Positions 34,546 to 44,551 are shown, numbered from the stretch's first letter. The stretch: DNA of 64,000 bases from Blautia sp900556555 (GCA_964250615.1 CAXUGM010000009.1); one strand, 5' to 3'. Notes: generated by a model not told the origin, from the letters alone. Translations and numbers: made by a program.

Positions 34546-35435
34546 TAAAGCTGTATGTCCGGCAGCAGATAGCGGAGAAATTTCTCACAGGCCGGAGAGG
34601 ACAGAAGCTGGGACTGATAGGCAAGAATCAGTTTTCTGGAAGGGATGGATTCCCTGATCTGTAAGGGATAAAATTCTTTTTGGCGGTGTTTTAATACATA
34701 ATCAGGAACAACCGTGATTCCGAGTCCTATGTGGGCAAAATCAAGCAGCAGATCATTACTGGAAAGCTCTGCTTCAGGAGTCAGAGACAGTCCGTTCTTC
34801 ACAAAAAGCTGATGAAGAAATTCACTGGTAGTGCTGGTCTTATCCAGCATGAGAATGGGGTATTTGGTTAATTCCCGTAAGGATAATATCTGTTCTTCCA
34901 GGTCGAAGAATTTTTTGCCTGCCACAAAAATATCCTGAAATTCCTGAATGACATAGGAGGTATCTTTTTCTGTTAAATAAGAGTTGGGACTATTTGCAAC
35001 AATAAAGTCCACCTTATTATTGTGAAGAAGAGACACACAATCCTTGGAGGTGGCATTGGTGACTTTTATATGGATATTTGGGAATTCCTGATGAAAGCGC
35101 TGGAAGTAGGGAACCAGAAAATAGCGGCAGATGGTGTCGCTGGCACCAATGCGCAAAGGAGCTTCCAGGGAAGGGGAATTCAAAACCTGGTTTTCTCCTT
35201 CATATAAAAGGTTCACCGCTGGTTCTACATGGCGAAGAAGAGATTCTCCTTCCGGGGTCAGGGTGACTTTTTTTGTGCTCCGGTGAAAGAGGGGATGCCC
35301 CAGTTTTTGTTCCAGGGATTTCACAGACTGGCTTACCGCAGACTGGGAGATATAGAGTTGACGGGATGCTTCAGAGAAGCTAAGAGTCGTGGCAACATGA
35401 TAAAATACTTTATAAAGTTCGAAACTGATATCCAT
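34545..35435 (-). CDS. LysR-family transcriptional regulator
   Basis: A 296-aa LysR protein. The winged helix is at residues 1-60 (FYHVATTLSFSEASRQLYISQSAVSQSVKSLE is split across 9-41); the periplasmic-binding-like effector domain follows (PLRIGASDTICRYFLVPYFQRF). It is divergent from purL with a 192-bp AT-rich gap, so it may control purL or itself. The effector is unknown; the CysB/CbbR-like spacing gives no clue. The ATG at 35435 has a GAAAGGAAA site. Confidence 0.85.
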   Translation of the reverse strand: MDISFELYKVFYHVATTLSFSEASRQLYISQSAVSQSVKSLEQKLGHPLFHRSTKKVTLTPEGESLLRHVEPAVNLLYEGENQVLNSPSLEAPLRIGASDTICRYFLVPYFQRFHQEFPNIHIKVTNATSKDCVSLLHNNKVDFIVANSPNSYLTEKDTSYVIQEFQDIFVAGKKFFDLEEQILSLRELTKYPILMLDKTSTTSEFLHQLFVKNGLSLTPEAELSSNDLLLDFAHIGLGITVVPDYVLKHRQKEFYPLQIRESIPSRKLILAYQSQLLSSPACEKFLRYLLPDIQL

Positions 35436-35627
35436 AGATGTTTCCTTTCTAAGTGTTCTTATTTAAACTATAAGAGAAGTCTGGTAAGAAGTCAATAAAT
35501 ATATTAGGTATAATTATATAAAATATTAGTCATATTAATTTTACTTATAAAGAAACATGTGTTAAACTGTTCATATAAATGGTAAAAAGAAAAAGCCAAT
35601 GCCCCGGGAGGGCAGAAAGGAGCCGGA

Positions 35628-38600
35628 ATGAGCAGCGTAAGACGTGTCTATGTTGAAAAAAAACCAGATTTCGCAGTGCAGGCGAAAGAATTAAAACATG
35701 AAATCGAAGGCTATTTAGGAATTCAGGACGTAGAAGCAGTACGTGTACTGATCCGTTATGATGTAGAGAATATCTCAGATGAGATTTTTGAGAAAGCATG
35801 TAATTGTGTGTTCTCTGAACCTCCAGTAGATGTATTATTTAAAGAAACATTTGAAAAGAAGGAAGGTTCTAAAGTATTTTCTGTAGAATATCTTCCAGGA
35901 CAGTTTGACCAGAGAGCAGATTCAGCGGTACAGTGCGTACAGTTTTTAAAAGAAGATGAGAATCCGATTATCCGCTCTGCAACTACCTATGTGATTGAAG
36001 GAAATGTTTCTGAGGAAGAGCTGGAAGCGATTAAAGCACATTGCATCAACCCGGTAGATTCCAGAGAAGCAGACGCTGTAAAACCAGAAACATTGGTAAC
36101 ATACTTTGAAGAACCAGAAGATGTAAAGATTTTTGAAGGTTTTGCTGATATGCCAGAAGCTGACCTTAAAGAACTGTATACTTCTTTAAATCTTGCTATG
36201 ACCTTTAAAGATTTCCTTCACATTCAGAATTATTATAAAAACGAAGAAAAACGTGATCCATCCATGACCGAAATTCGTGTTCTGGATACATACTGGTCTG
36301 ATCATTGCCGTCATACAACATTCTCCACAGAGTTAAAGAATGTTACTTTTGGAGATGGCGATTACAAAGAACCAATCGTAAAAACATACGAAAAATATCT
36401 GGCTGACCGTCAGGTAATCTATAAAGACAGAGATGACAAGTTTGTCTGCCTGATGGACCTGGCTCTCATGGCTATGAAGAAATTAAAAGCAGAAGGCAAA
36501 CTTCAGGATCAGGAAGAGTCTGATGAAATCAATGCATGCTCTATCGTTGTTCCTGTTGATGTAGACGGAAAAGAAGAAGAATGGCTTATTAACTTCAAAA
36601 ACGAGACTCATAACCACCCAACAGAGATTGAACCATTTGGTGGTGCTGCAACATGTCTTGGCGGAGCTATCCGTGACCCGCTTTCCGGACGTACCTATGT
36701 TTACCAGGCTATGCGTGTGACAGGTGCTGCTGACCCAACTGTTTCTGTAAAAGAAACTATGAAAGGTAAATTACCTCAGAAGAAACTGGTTCGTGGTGCT
36801 GCTCATGGATATTCTTCCTACGGTAACCAGATTGGTCTTGCAACAGGATATGTAAAAGAAATTTATCATCCAAACTACGTTGCAAAACGTATGGAAATTG
36901 GTGCGGTATTAGGTGCTGCTCCAAGAAGAGCGGTAATCAGAGAAAACTCGGATCCAGGTGATATCATTATCTTATTAGGCGGACGTACCGGACGTGACGG
37001 CTGCGGCGGTGCTACTGGTTCTTCCAAGGTTCATACAGAAGAATCTATTGAAACCTGCGGTGCAGAAGTGCAGAAAGGTAATGCACCTACAGAAAGAAAG
37101 ATTCAGAGACTGTTCAGAAGAGAAGAAGTAAGTTGCATTATCAAAAAGTGTAATGACTTTGGTGCTGGCGGTGTTTCTGTTGCAATCGGCGAACTTGCAG
37201 CTGGTCTGAAAATTGATCTGGATAAGGTTCCGAAGAAATATGCTGGTCTTGACGGAACAGAAATCGCTATTTCTGAGTCTCAGGAGCGTATGGCTGTTGT
37301 CATTGATCCAAAAGATGTAGATAAATTCTTAGGATATGCCAAAGAAGAAAACTTAGAAGCAATTCCAGTTGCTGTTGTCACAGAATCTCCAAGACTGGTG
37401 ATGAACTGGAGAGGAAAAACCATCGTAGATTTATCCAGAGCATTCTTAGATACCAACGGTGCTCATCAGGAGACTGATGTGTTCGTAGATATTCCAAACA
37501 AAGAAGGAAATGTTCTGGACCGTGCAAAAGTTTGTGATGTAAAAGAACGCTGGTTAAAAACACTGGCTGACTTAAATACCTGTTCCCAGAAAGGCTTGGT
37601 AGAAATGTTTGACGGTTCTATCGGAGCAGGAAGTGTATTTATGCCATATGGTGGTAAATATCAGATGACAGAAACACAGACTATGGTAGCGAAAGTGCCT
37701 GTATTAAATGGAAAAACAGAAACTGTTACCATGATGAGCTATGGTTTTGACCCATATCTGTCAAGCTGGAGCCCATATCACGGAGCTGTTTATGCAGTGA
37801 CAGAATCTGTGGCAAGAATCGTAGCTGCTGGTGGTGATTACAGCAAGATCCGCTTCACCTTCCAGGAATATTTCAGAAGAATGACAGAAGACCCAAGCCG
37901 CTGGAGCCAGCCATTTGCAGCACTTCTTGGTGCATACGCAGCACAGCTTGGATTCGGACTTCCATCTATCGGCGGAAAGGATTCCATGTCAGGAACCTTT
38001 AATGAGATTGATGTACCTCCTACACTGGTATCCTTCGCAGTGGATGTGGCAAAACAGAAAGATGTAATTACCCCTGAACTGAAAAAAGCAGGAAGCAAAT
38101 TAGTATGGCTGCGTTTACCAAAAGCAGAGTATGACTTACCGGATTTCGAAGCATTAAAAGAACAGTATGCAAAACTGCATGAAGATATTCAGGCGGGAAG
38201 AGTTATTTCTGCTTATGCATTAGACCGTCAGGGTATTGCTGCCGCAGTTTCTAAGATGGCATTTGGTAACCAGCGTGGTGTGAAGATTGAACATAATGTA
38301 GATGAGAGAGACCTGTTTACAGCAGGATTTGGCGATATTATCTGCGAAGTAAAACACGATAAAGTCGGAGAACTGGCAATGACATACACTGTAATCGGTG
38401 AAGTCTTAGAAGAGCCTGTTCTGACTTATAAAGATATGTCTATTTCTATGGCAGAGGCTCTGGAAACATGGAAAGCACCTCTTGAGAAGGTGTTCAAGAC
38501 ACGTTCCGGTTCTGAGACAGATGATGCAACTAAGAATATGGACAAGGGTGTATATGATACAAAAGAGATTCATATTTGTTCTCATAAGATTGCACAGCCT

Positions 38601-39392
38601 ACTGTATTTATTCCGGTATTCCCGGGAACGAACTGTGAATATGACAGCACAAAAGCATTTGAACGTGCCGGTGCAAAAGTCATCACAAAAGTATTTAAAA
38701 ACCTGGATGCAGCAGACATTCGTGATTCTGTAGAAACCTTTGAAAAAGCAATTGATCAGGCTCAGATGATCATGTTCCCAGGTGGTTTCTCCGCAGGTGA
38801 CGAACCGGATGGTTCTGCGAAATTCTTTGCTACTGCATTCCAAAATGCAAAGATTAAAGAAGCAGTTATGCGCCTCTTAAATGAAAGAGATGGTCTCGCA
38901 CTTGGTATCTGTAATGGTTTCCAGGCTCTGATTAAACTTGGATTAGTTCCATACGGTGAAATCGTAGGTCAGACAGAACAGTCTCCTACACTGACATTCA
39001 ATACAATTGGACGTCATATTTCCAAGATGGTTTATACAAAAGTAGTAACAAATAAATCCCCATGGCTGCAGAAAGCAGAACTTGGCAAGGTTTACACAAA
39101 CCCAGCTTCTCATGGTGAAGGTAGATTTGTCGCTAACGAAGAATGGCTGAAGAAACTGTTTGAAAACGGTCAGGTTGCTACACAGTACTGTGATCTCAAC
39201 GGAAATATCACAATGGATGAAGAGTGGAACGTCAACGGTTCCTACTGTGCAATCGAAGGTATCACAAGCCCGGATGGCCGTGTACTTGGTAAGATGGCTC
39301 ACTCTGAAAGACGTGGAGATGGCGTTGCCATGAATATCTACGGAGAACAGGATATTAAGATTTTCGAATCTGGTGTGGAATATTTTAAATAA
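35628..39392 (+). CDS. purL: Phosphoribosylformylglycinamidine synthase (single-chain)
   Basis: A 1254-aa one-chain FGAM synthase converting FGAR + glutamine + ATP to FGAM, the fourth purine step. N-terminal PurS-like part, two AIRS-type synthase halves (ETHNHPTEIEPFGGAATCLGG; GAGGVSVAIGELA; SIGGKDSMSGTF) and a C-terminal class I glutaminase (PVFPGTNCEYDS; nucleophile Cys1095 in LGICNGFQA). Bacillus uses separate PurS/Q/L; the large form is shared with Clostridia and proteobacteria. AAAGGAG is upstream, with a short TGCCC/GGGCA hairpin (35600-35614) before it. No other purine gene adjoins it; the divergent LysR could be its regulator. Confidence 0.95.
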   Translation: MSSVRRVYVEKKPDFAVQAKELKHEIEGYLGIQDVEAVRVLIRYDVENISDEIFEKACNCVFSEPPVDVLFKETFEKKEGSKVFSVEYLPGQFDQRADSAVQCVQFLKEDENPIIRSATTYVIEGNVSEEELEAIKAHCINPVDSREADAVKPETLVTYFEEPEDVKIFEGFADMPEADLKELYTSLNLAMTFKDFLHIQNYYKNEEKRDPSMTEIRVLDTYWSDHCRHTTFSTELKNVTFGDGDYKEPIVKTYEKYLADRQVIYKDRDDKFVCLMDLALMAMKKLKAEGKLQDQEESDEINACSIVVPVDVDGKEEEWLINFKNETHNHPTEIEPFGGAATCLGGAIRDPLSGRTYVYQAMRVTGAADPTVSVKETMKGKLPQKKLVRGAAHGYSSYGNQIGLATGYVKEIYHPNYVAKRMEIGAVLGAAPRRAVIRENSDPGDIIILLGGRTGRDGCGGATGSSKVHTEESIETCGAEVQKGNAPTERKIQRLFRREEVSCIIKKCNDFGAGGVSVAIGELAAGLKIDLDKVPKKYAGLDGTEIAISESQERMAVVIDPKDVDKFLGYAKEENLEAIPVAVVTESPRLVMNWRGKTIVDLSRAFLDTNGAHQETDVFVDIPNKEGNVLDRAKVCDVKERWLKTLADLNTCSQKGLVEMFDGSIGAGSVFMPYGGKYQMTETQTMVAKVPVLNGKTETVTMMSYGFDPYLSSWSPYHGAVYAVTESVARIVAAGGDYSKIRFTFQEYFRRMTEDPSRWSQPFAALLGAYAAQLGFGLPSIGGKDSMSGTFNEIDVPPTLVSFAVDVAKQKDVITPELKKAGSKLVWLRLPKAEYDLPDFEALKEQYAKLHEDIQAGRVISAYALDRQGIAAAVSKMAFGNQRGVKIEHNVDERDLFTAGFGDIICEVKHDKVGELAMTYTVIGEVLEEPVLTYKDMSISMAEALETWKAPLEKVFKTRSGSETDDATKNMDKGVYDTKEIHICSHKIAQPTVFIPVFPGTNCEYDSTKAFERAGAKVITKVFKNLDAADIRDSVETFEKAIDQAQMIMFPGGFSAGDEPDGSAKFFATAFQNAKIKEAVMRLLNERDGLALGICNGFQALIKLGLVPYGEIVGQTEQSPTLTFNTIGRHISKMVYTKVVTNKSPWLQKAELGKVYTNPASHGEGRFVANEEWLKKLFENGQVATQYCDLNGNITMDEEWNVNGSYCAIEGITSPDGRVLGKMAHSERRGDGVAMNIYGEQDIKIFESGVEYFK

Positions 39393-39405
39393 ACGATAAA
39401 ATTTG

Positions 39406-39438
39406 AAGGTGCAGTTGCCAGAGTGGTGACTGCATCTT
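39406..39438 (+). terminator. Terminator of purL
   Basis: A 10-bp stem (39406-39415 with 39429-39438, one G-T) continued inward by GCCA/TGGT; the tail is only weakly T-rich. Confidence 0.6.
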
Positions 39439-39504
39439 TGTTAGTAGAAAATAGCACTTGTATCTGTAAAACAAAGATGATAATATATTTTTATACATCA
39501 TTTG

Positions 39505-39540
39505 TTCAGACTAAGAAACTTATATACTCATATGTCTGAA
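39505..39540. repeat. Inverted TTCAGAC/GTCTGAA pair
   Basis: A perfect 7-bp inverted repeat (39505-39511 and 39534-39540) separated by 22 bp in the AT-rich gap before the Rpn-like gene. It could be an operator or a remnant of a mobile-element end. Nothing else is recognisable in 39440-39605. Confidence 0.3.
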
Positions 39541-39621
39541 TGTCTTTTTTCTATAGCTTCTTTTCTGAAGCGGTATTTCAAAAACATAAAACAAAATAAA
39601 GTAAACAGGGGGTAAATGTTT

Positions 39622-40683
39622 ATGGACACTTTACTGAAAACGTATTTTCCCATCATCCGCACAAGAGAAGAAGTGCTGGATCTGATCGGAGAGAAGGAGA
39701 AACTAACAAATCTGTTTGAGAGCTGGAGTGAAGAACAGCAGGAGGAGTTCCTGGATTTTTGTACAGGGGTAAAAGGTGTGAAGATGCTGTATGATTCCTT
39801 TTTTAAAGAAATCTTCAACCCGGAATATCATGCAGAAAGATTGGAAGAGTTGTTAAGCCTTTTGTTGGGGACAAAAATCCGCATCAAACAGATTTTACCA
39901 AATGATTCTGTCCGTTTGGCAGATGAATATACACTGCTGATTACAGACATTGTAATAGAGACAGAAGATGGAAGGATTGCAAATCTGGAGATACAGAAGA
40001 TTGGTTATGCCTTTCCTGGCCAGCGGACAGCATGTTATTCCGCAGACTTGCTGCTGAGGCAGTATAAGAGAGTGAAAGACAGAAAACGTAGGGAAAACAA
40101 AAAGTTTAATTACAGGGATTTAAAGAAGGTATATACCATCGTTTTATTTGAGAAAAGCACCAGGGAATTCCATGAGATTCCAGACAAATATCTCCATTAT
40201 GGGGAGCACACCTATGATACGGGATTAAAGCTGGAAACACTCCAGAAAAGCGTATTGGTAGCTCTTGACATTTTCCAGAAAAATATAGAAAATAGGTCTA
40301 TAGAGAACAAGCTGGAGGCCTGGTTACTGCTGCTTAGCAGTGACGAGCCGGAACGGATCCTGGAGCTTTTGGAAAAGTATCCAGAGTTTCGTGAAATCTA
40401 TGAAGAAGTGTACCAGATGTGCAGAAATGTGGAGGATATTATGAGTTTATTTTCAAAAGAGCTGGAGGAAATGGACCGGAACACAGTGAGCTATATGATT
40501 GAAGAATTGGAGGCAGAGGTAAAGGCAGCAGAGGAAAGGGCGGAACAGGAAAGACAGGAGAGAGAAGTAGCGGAAGAAAGAGCGAAACAGGAATTGGAAG
40601 AACGAGAAAGACAAATTGAAGAATTGAAAGAAAAAATGAAATTTTTAACAGCACAGCTGGAGGCTGTAGTAAAAACAGATTAA
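39622..40683 (+). CDS. Rpn-like PD-(D/E)XK nuclease family protein
   Basis: A 353-aa member of the Rpn/PD-(D/E)XK transposase-like family (PF12784). The nuclease core is FKEIFNPEYHAERLEELLS, then DIVIETEDGRIANLEIQ with the D...ExQ catalytic pattern and QRTACYSADLLLRQY. From residue ~285 a charged coiled coil (heptads of AERAEQERQ type) extends to the C-terminus, probably for oligomerisation. Rpn proteins in E. coli promote recombination; these genes are mobile-like and multicopy in gut Firmicutes. I chose ATG 39622, 9 nt from AGGGGG, over 39616. Confidence 0.85.
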   Translation: MDTLLKTYFPIIRTREEVLDLIGEKEKLTNLFESWSEEQQEEFLDFCTGVKGVKMLYDSFFKEIFNPEYHAERLEELLSLLLGTKIRIKQILPNDSVRLADEYTLLITDIVIETEDGRIANLEIQKIGYAFPGQRTACYSADLLLRQYKRVKDRKRRENKKFNYRDLKKVYTIVLFEKSTREFHEIPDKYLHYGEHTYDTGLKLETLQKSVLVALDIFQKNIENRSIENKLEAWLLLLSSDEPERILELLEKYPEFREIYEEVYQMCRNVEDIMSLFSKELEEMDRNTVSYMIEELEAEVKAAEERAEQERQEREVAEERAKQELEERERQIEELKEKMKFLTAQLEAVVKTD

Positions 40684-40687
40684 AAAA

Positions 40688-40733
40688 GTGGAGGGAGCGA
40701 CCGGATGGATACCAGCCGCCCCTCCACCTTTTA
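40688..40733. terminator. Terminator between Rpn-like and FUSC genes
   Basis: GTGGAGGG (40688-40695) pairs with CCCTCCAC (40720-40727), flanked by AAAAAA and TTTT, serving the convergent genes. Confidence 0.75.
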
Positions 40734-41792
40734 TGCGGTTTTAGGGGAAGTGTTTTTCATAAATCGACTTACACAGTTATCAAAGAATTTGTAAAAAAAC
40801 TGTCCGTACAGGCTTCCGAAGATGTTGTGTATAATACGGAAGAAAATGGCACCTTCCAGTCCAATGAGCCCAGTGGCCACGGCCATAGCTCCAAAAGAAT
40901 TAAAAAGAGACTGCCATCCATAGGTAGCAGACAATCCAACCCCGATACCACCGATAATTCCGGCATAAGAAAGAAAAGAAGGTGGAAGCATGATATAAAG
41001 GGCCAGGAAAACGATACCGCCTAAAAGATTTCCTGGAATCCTTCCCTTGGTTCTTCCTTTGGCATCTTTTTCAAAAGGAAGGATTACCGACATGGCAGCA
41101 ATACCTGCCCACATAGAACGGGGAAGATGGAGAAGTTCTACTGCGCACATAATGGAAGCAACACCCAGTGCAAGTGCAATCTGCCATTTGGTTCTGGAAG
41201 AATGAAGGCTGAATTCTTTGAAGAAATCCTTGATAGTCCGTTTGTAGCTGCGGTTTCTGTGTCCACGGTAAAATACGATCATGGTGGCAACAGCACCGAG
41301 AAGAAGTCCAATGCTTCGCATAGCAAAGGTTTTTCCGGTAGCATCGTATCCATATAAAAGCAAATATCCAAGGACTACAGTAGACTGATTGGACATGAGC
41401 ATGTTATGGCAGCTTAAAAATGTCAGAAGAAAGATACAGCCTATATTCATGAACATTCCGCCAACAGGACCGAAAGAATTGGCTAATCTTGGGCCAGTCA
41501 TAAGTATTGCAAAAATGATACCCATGACAGCAAGGGAGTGTTTTGTGCATATACCAAAATCTGCGTTTTTAAAGACCATTAGGAATAATAAAAGTACCAC
41601 GCCGGCAATGCTGTTATCATTTCCGAATATTGCACTGAACCCCATTACAAAGGCCATGCAAAAAGCCATAGTGATTGTAATTTTAGCAAGATAAATCCAA
41701 GTATGACGGATTTTTTCCCGGTTTGTTGCGGAATTCCGTATGAGTGCTTTGGAGCCTGCCTGATTTAACTGAAGTTCCTGATAAAATGTCAT
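40731..41792 (-). CDS. FUSC-family membrane protein
   Basis: A 353-aa protein with two blocks of hydrophobic helices (residues ~38-170 and ~205-325) separated by a basic loop (RGHRNRSYKRTIKDFFKEF). That two-repeat layout and the segment RSMWAGIAAMSVILPF match the fusaric-acid-resistance/aromatic-acid exporter-like family. The substrate is unknown; family members export aromatic acids or are linked to lipoteichoic acid in Firmicutes. It has no same-strand neighbour nearby; the ATG at 41792 follows AGGACG. Confidence 0.75.
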   Translation of the reverse strand: MTFYQELQLNQAGSKALIRNSATNREKIRHTWIYLAKITITMAFCMAFVMGFSAIFGNDNSIAGVVLLLFLMVFKNADFGICTKHSLAVMGIIFAILMTGPRLANSFGPVGGMFMNIGCIFLLTFLSCHNMLMSNQSTVVLGYLLLYGYDATGKTFAMRSIGLLLGAVATMIVFYRGHRNRSYKRTIKDFFKEFSLHSSRTKWQIALALGVASIMCAVELLHLPRSMWAGIAAMSVILPFEKDAKGRTKGRIPGNLLGGIVFLALYIMLPPSFLSYAGIIGGIGVGLSATYGWQSLFNSFGAMAVATGLIGLEGAIFFRIIHNIFGSLYGQFFYKFFDNCVSRFMKNTSPKTA

Positions 41793-41863
41793 AAAATCGT
41801 CCTTTCAATTTTGTTTAGTAATGGGGGATTATAGCATTGACTTTCATTGATGTCAAATAAAAA

Positions 41864-41911
41864 AACTATAAACTGTCAAAGAGTAGGGAGATGTTTTGAC
41901 AGTTTATAGTT
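41864..41911 (-). terminator. Terminator of the citC-citXG unit
   Basis: A perfect 17-bp stem (41864-41880 with 41895-41911) around a 14-nt loop; on the minus strand it is followed by a T-run (41857-41865 complement). Confidence 0.88.
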
Positions 41912-41923
41912 ATGAATGTATAG

Positions 41924-43336
41924 TTATTCTTCAAAATAACAGTTTTTTTCAGATAAAAACCAAAGAAAATAAGTAAGAGCCAACATATCTGCACTGCCTC
42001 CGGGACTGATATTTCTGGAAACAAAAAATGTATCAAGAGCAGGAAGAATCTTCAGCTGTTCTTCGTACTCAGCAGTTTTGAAAAAAGCAGAGAGAGTATG
42101 CTGAATCCTGGCTGCGGTTTCATAGTCAGACCGGATGATTAAGTTGGTATCTTCCACATTTCCTATGTAATAAAGCAGTGCAATCAGCCCCGCTTTGTTT
42201 AAGGAGGATAAGGTCTCTAATGCCTTTTGAAATGCAGGGAATCCGTACTTAAGGACATGAGGAAATCCCTTTGCAGCTTCCCCTCGGATGCCAGTGATGC
42301 CATAGTGGGCATATAGTTTTTCGCCATGAGTTCTGGCAGTGGAGAGGGTAATGTTCTGATAATCATCCAGAAGCCCGGAAAGCATATTTTCACAAATTGA
42401 GGCTATAAGCTCCGGGAATTTAGAATCCTTAAAGTCAGCCATGTGGGCAGATGCTGCATAGCCGGCAGCCCCACAGAAAATGCCTCCGGAGAAGATGATT
42501 CCTTTGTGTGTGTTAATCCCTTTTGTGGCCTGAAGCATCGTAGATTCTGCCTGTATGCCCAGGGTGCGGAGCTTCAGAAATAAGTTAGGAAGTTCTGTAT
42601 CAGAGCCTTCAAATGCAAGTCCTGTTTTTGCACACTCTATGAAATAAGGAGTCAGAGCATAGGCACTTTGGACAAAGGTATCAATACACATATCTTTATG
42701 TGAGCCGTTGTGCAGACGGTCTACAAGCCCTGGTTTCAAGCCGGTATTTACTTCATAAAGCAGGGCTTTCTGCATGAGCATGCCAATATGAACAGACATT
42801 CTTTCTGTATAAAAATCTTGAATCATTTCCGTGGTTTTTGCCTGGAGTTCCTGGGCGCTGTGGGCTCTGGAACGGCCGCACGAAAATGCTGGATTTTCGC
42901 AAATGAGACAGGTGCGTTCGGAAAAACCAAGTTCCTGTCTTGATACTTTTGAACCGTCAGGCCGGAGTACATCAAAGTCAAATAACCGCCCCAGGGGATG
43001 CTGAAGTTCCTGCTCCACCAGATAGGATTTTATGATTTCAGGCGAAAGAGAGAGGGAAAAGAAACCTTCCCAGCCGGTATCTTTCTTTTCTTCCCGCATT
43101 TCTAGTATGGTTCCATCAAGCTTCTGAATACCTCTTTGAATCAGGCAGCATCCCAGGTGATACAGCCATTTGGCAAAAGGTGTTACTTTCACAGGACCGG
43201 CAATATTCAAAGTGAAGCTTAAAAGGCTGGCAGGTTTTTGCAGCAGAAGTTCTTGCTGAATCCATGCTCGGTGTTCACGGGCATCCAGGATTTCGGCAAG
43301 CGTAATGGCAGGTCCTAAGGTCCAGCAGGTGTGCAT
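41924..43336 (-). CDS. citXG: CitX-CitG fusion (citrate-lyase-type prosthetic group synthesis and transfer)
   Basis: A 470-aa bifunctional protein. Residues 1-165 are CitX, which attaches the prosthetic group to the lyase acyl carrier: GRLFDFDVL (116-124) and RTCLICENPAFSCGRSRAHS. Residues ~180-470 are CitG, which makes triphosphoribosyl-dephospho-CoA from dephospho-CoA and ATP: NTGLKPGLVDRLHNGSHKDM and GINTHKGIIFSGGIFCGAAG. GGAGG precedes the ATG at 43336, which overlaps the citC stop as TGATG; the frame opening at 43501 lies inside citC. Its substrate carrier CitD is 15 kb away at 58388. Confidence 0.92.
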   Translation of the reverse strand: MHTCWTLGPAITLAEILDAREHRAWIQQELLLQKPASLLSFTLNIAGPVKVTPFAKWLYHLGCCLIQRGIQKLDGTILEMREEKKDTGWEGFFSLSLSPEIIKSYLVEQELQHPLGRLFDFDVLRPDGSKVSRQELGFSERTCLICENPAFSCGRSRAHSAQELQAKTTEMIQDFYTERMSVHIGMLMQKALLYEVNTGLKPGLVDRLHNGSHKDMCIDTFVQSAYALTPYFIECAKTGLAFEGSDTELPNLFLKLRTLGIQAESTMLQATKGINTHKGIIFSGGIFCGAAGYAASAHMADFKDSKFPELIASICENMLSGLLDDYQNITLSTARTHGEKLYAHYGITGIRGEAAKGFPHVLKYGFPAFQKALETLSSLNKAGLIALLYYIGNVEDTNLIIRSDYETAARIQHTLSAFFKTAEYEEQLKILPALDTFFVSRNISPGGSADMLALTYFLWFLSEKNCYFEE

Positions 43337-44388
43337 CAGAATTCCTCCTGTTTTTCTAAAAGTTTTTTGCGAAGTGCCTGTCCCTTTGGAGAAATCAGAT
43401 ATTCGTAGGTACTGTGAGGGACAAAAGCCTGGAGTTCTTCGGTATTCCCCTCCAGGAATTTTTGACGTACAGTTGTTGCACTGATAATGGTGCCTCCACA
43501 CTGGTACCGGGGGAGTTCTGTGACTTGAATGCCATATTCTGGAAGTATCTTTTTCATTTCCTGATTATAGAGAGCTGTGATTTTTGAGAAAGGTTCATCG
43601 CCCACAAAACGCTCTGTGATTCCAAAGGCTTTCTGATAGTATTTGCCAAAGATTTTCAAATCCAGTTCTACGGCCTTTTCAGAACTGGAGGCTTTGTCTT
43701 TCAGAAAATAATCAGGGAATGTGGCATGAGAAATCAGGTAGTCAGAACTTCCATGGACATATACGTTGTACAGGTCTTCGCAGCCTTTTTTCACAAGCTC
43801 CAGACGGACATCAGCAGGAAATTCAGATGCATCAGCGGACAGCACAAATACGTGAAGTTGGTCGCAGATTTTAGATGCAGTCTCTACCAGATACCTGTGT
43901 CCATTGGTGAAAGGATTGGCATTCATAACAATGGCACCAACGGAAGAAGCAGGAAGATTTTCATAGGGTTCTGCTTCTTTTTTTAAATACTGTTTGATTC
44001 CATTGCGGCGGTTTTCCATCAGCAGCATATCGTCTGTCTGTGTAATTGGATAAAATCCCATATCAGAAAAAACAATATTGTATTCCGGTTTTGTAAATAA
44101 AAATAAATGAGAAATATTATGTTCCACAGCATTGGTAATAAGCTGGGTGATGATACGCTGGAGTTGTCCTTCCCCCTGGAGGCTTTTATCTATGGCAATG
44201 CACTTTAAGGTGTTTTCATGGCGGGAACCGCAGCCCATGATTTTGCCTTCATCATTACATAAAAGAACCGTATATTGAATCTGCTGATCATAAGTCAGAT
44301 TATTTTCTGATAGAAATAATTTCAATTTATCCAGCTTCCGGTTGCGGAAGGGGAAGCCTTCTTCAAGATAATAGGATTGAGAACTCAT
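43336..44388 (-). CDS. citC: Citrate (pro-3S)-lyase ligase
   Basis: A 350-aa ligase that acetylates the thiol of the CitD prosthetic group with acetate and ATP, activating the lyase. Residues ~1-110 are GNAT-like (LCNDEGKIMGCGSRHENTLKCIAI); the nucleotidyltransferase domain begins GAIVMNANPFTNGHRYLVETA (HxGH-type NGH). KSLQGEGQ and SATTVRQKFLEG are conserved. AAAGGAG sets the start at 44388, not 44430. It is divergent from hutD across 163 bp, and coupled to citXG. In context it probably charges citramalate lyase. Confidence 0.92.
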   Translation of the reverse strand: MSSQSYYLEEGFPFRNRKLDKLKLFLSENNLTYDQQIQYTVLLCNDEGKIMGCGSRHENTLKCIAIDKSLQGEGQLQRIITQLITNAVEHNISHLFLFTKPEYNIVFSDMGFYPITQTDDMLLMENRRNGIKQYLKKEAEPYENLPASSVGAIVMNANPFTNGHRYLVETASKICDQLHVFVLSADASEFPADVRLELVKKGCEDLYNVYVHGSSDYLISHATFPDYFLKDKASSSEKAVELDLKIFGKYYQKAFGITERFVGDEPFSKITALYNQEMKKILPEYGIQVTELPRYQCGGTIISATTVRQKFLEGNTEELQAFVPHSTYEYLISPKGQALRKKLLEKQEEF

Positions 44389-44551
44389 AATTGCTCCTTT
44401 CTTGGCTATTTTGTATAAGTATTTTAACATAGACCAGTCAGATAATGCAAATTTTCATAAGAATAAAGGAAAAGAAAATAAGAGGTACTGGACTAGATGA
44501 CGGATTTTTGCTACTATAAAGAAAATGTTTGTTAAGGAGCGATTAGAAGAA

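Noticed and set aside
39622..40683. Insertion sequence around the Rpn-like gene
   Set aside because: No matching terminal inverted repeats or target duplication flank it; the family name transposase reflects fold only.
41924..43501. Longer citXG start at 43501
   Set aside because: The extra 55 residues are a shadow of the citC end; the ATG at 43336 has GGAGG and TGATG coupling.
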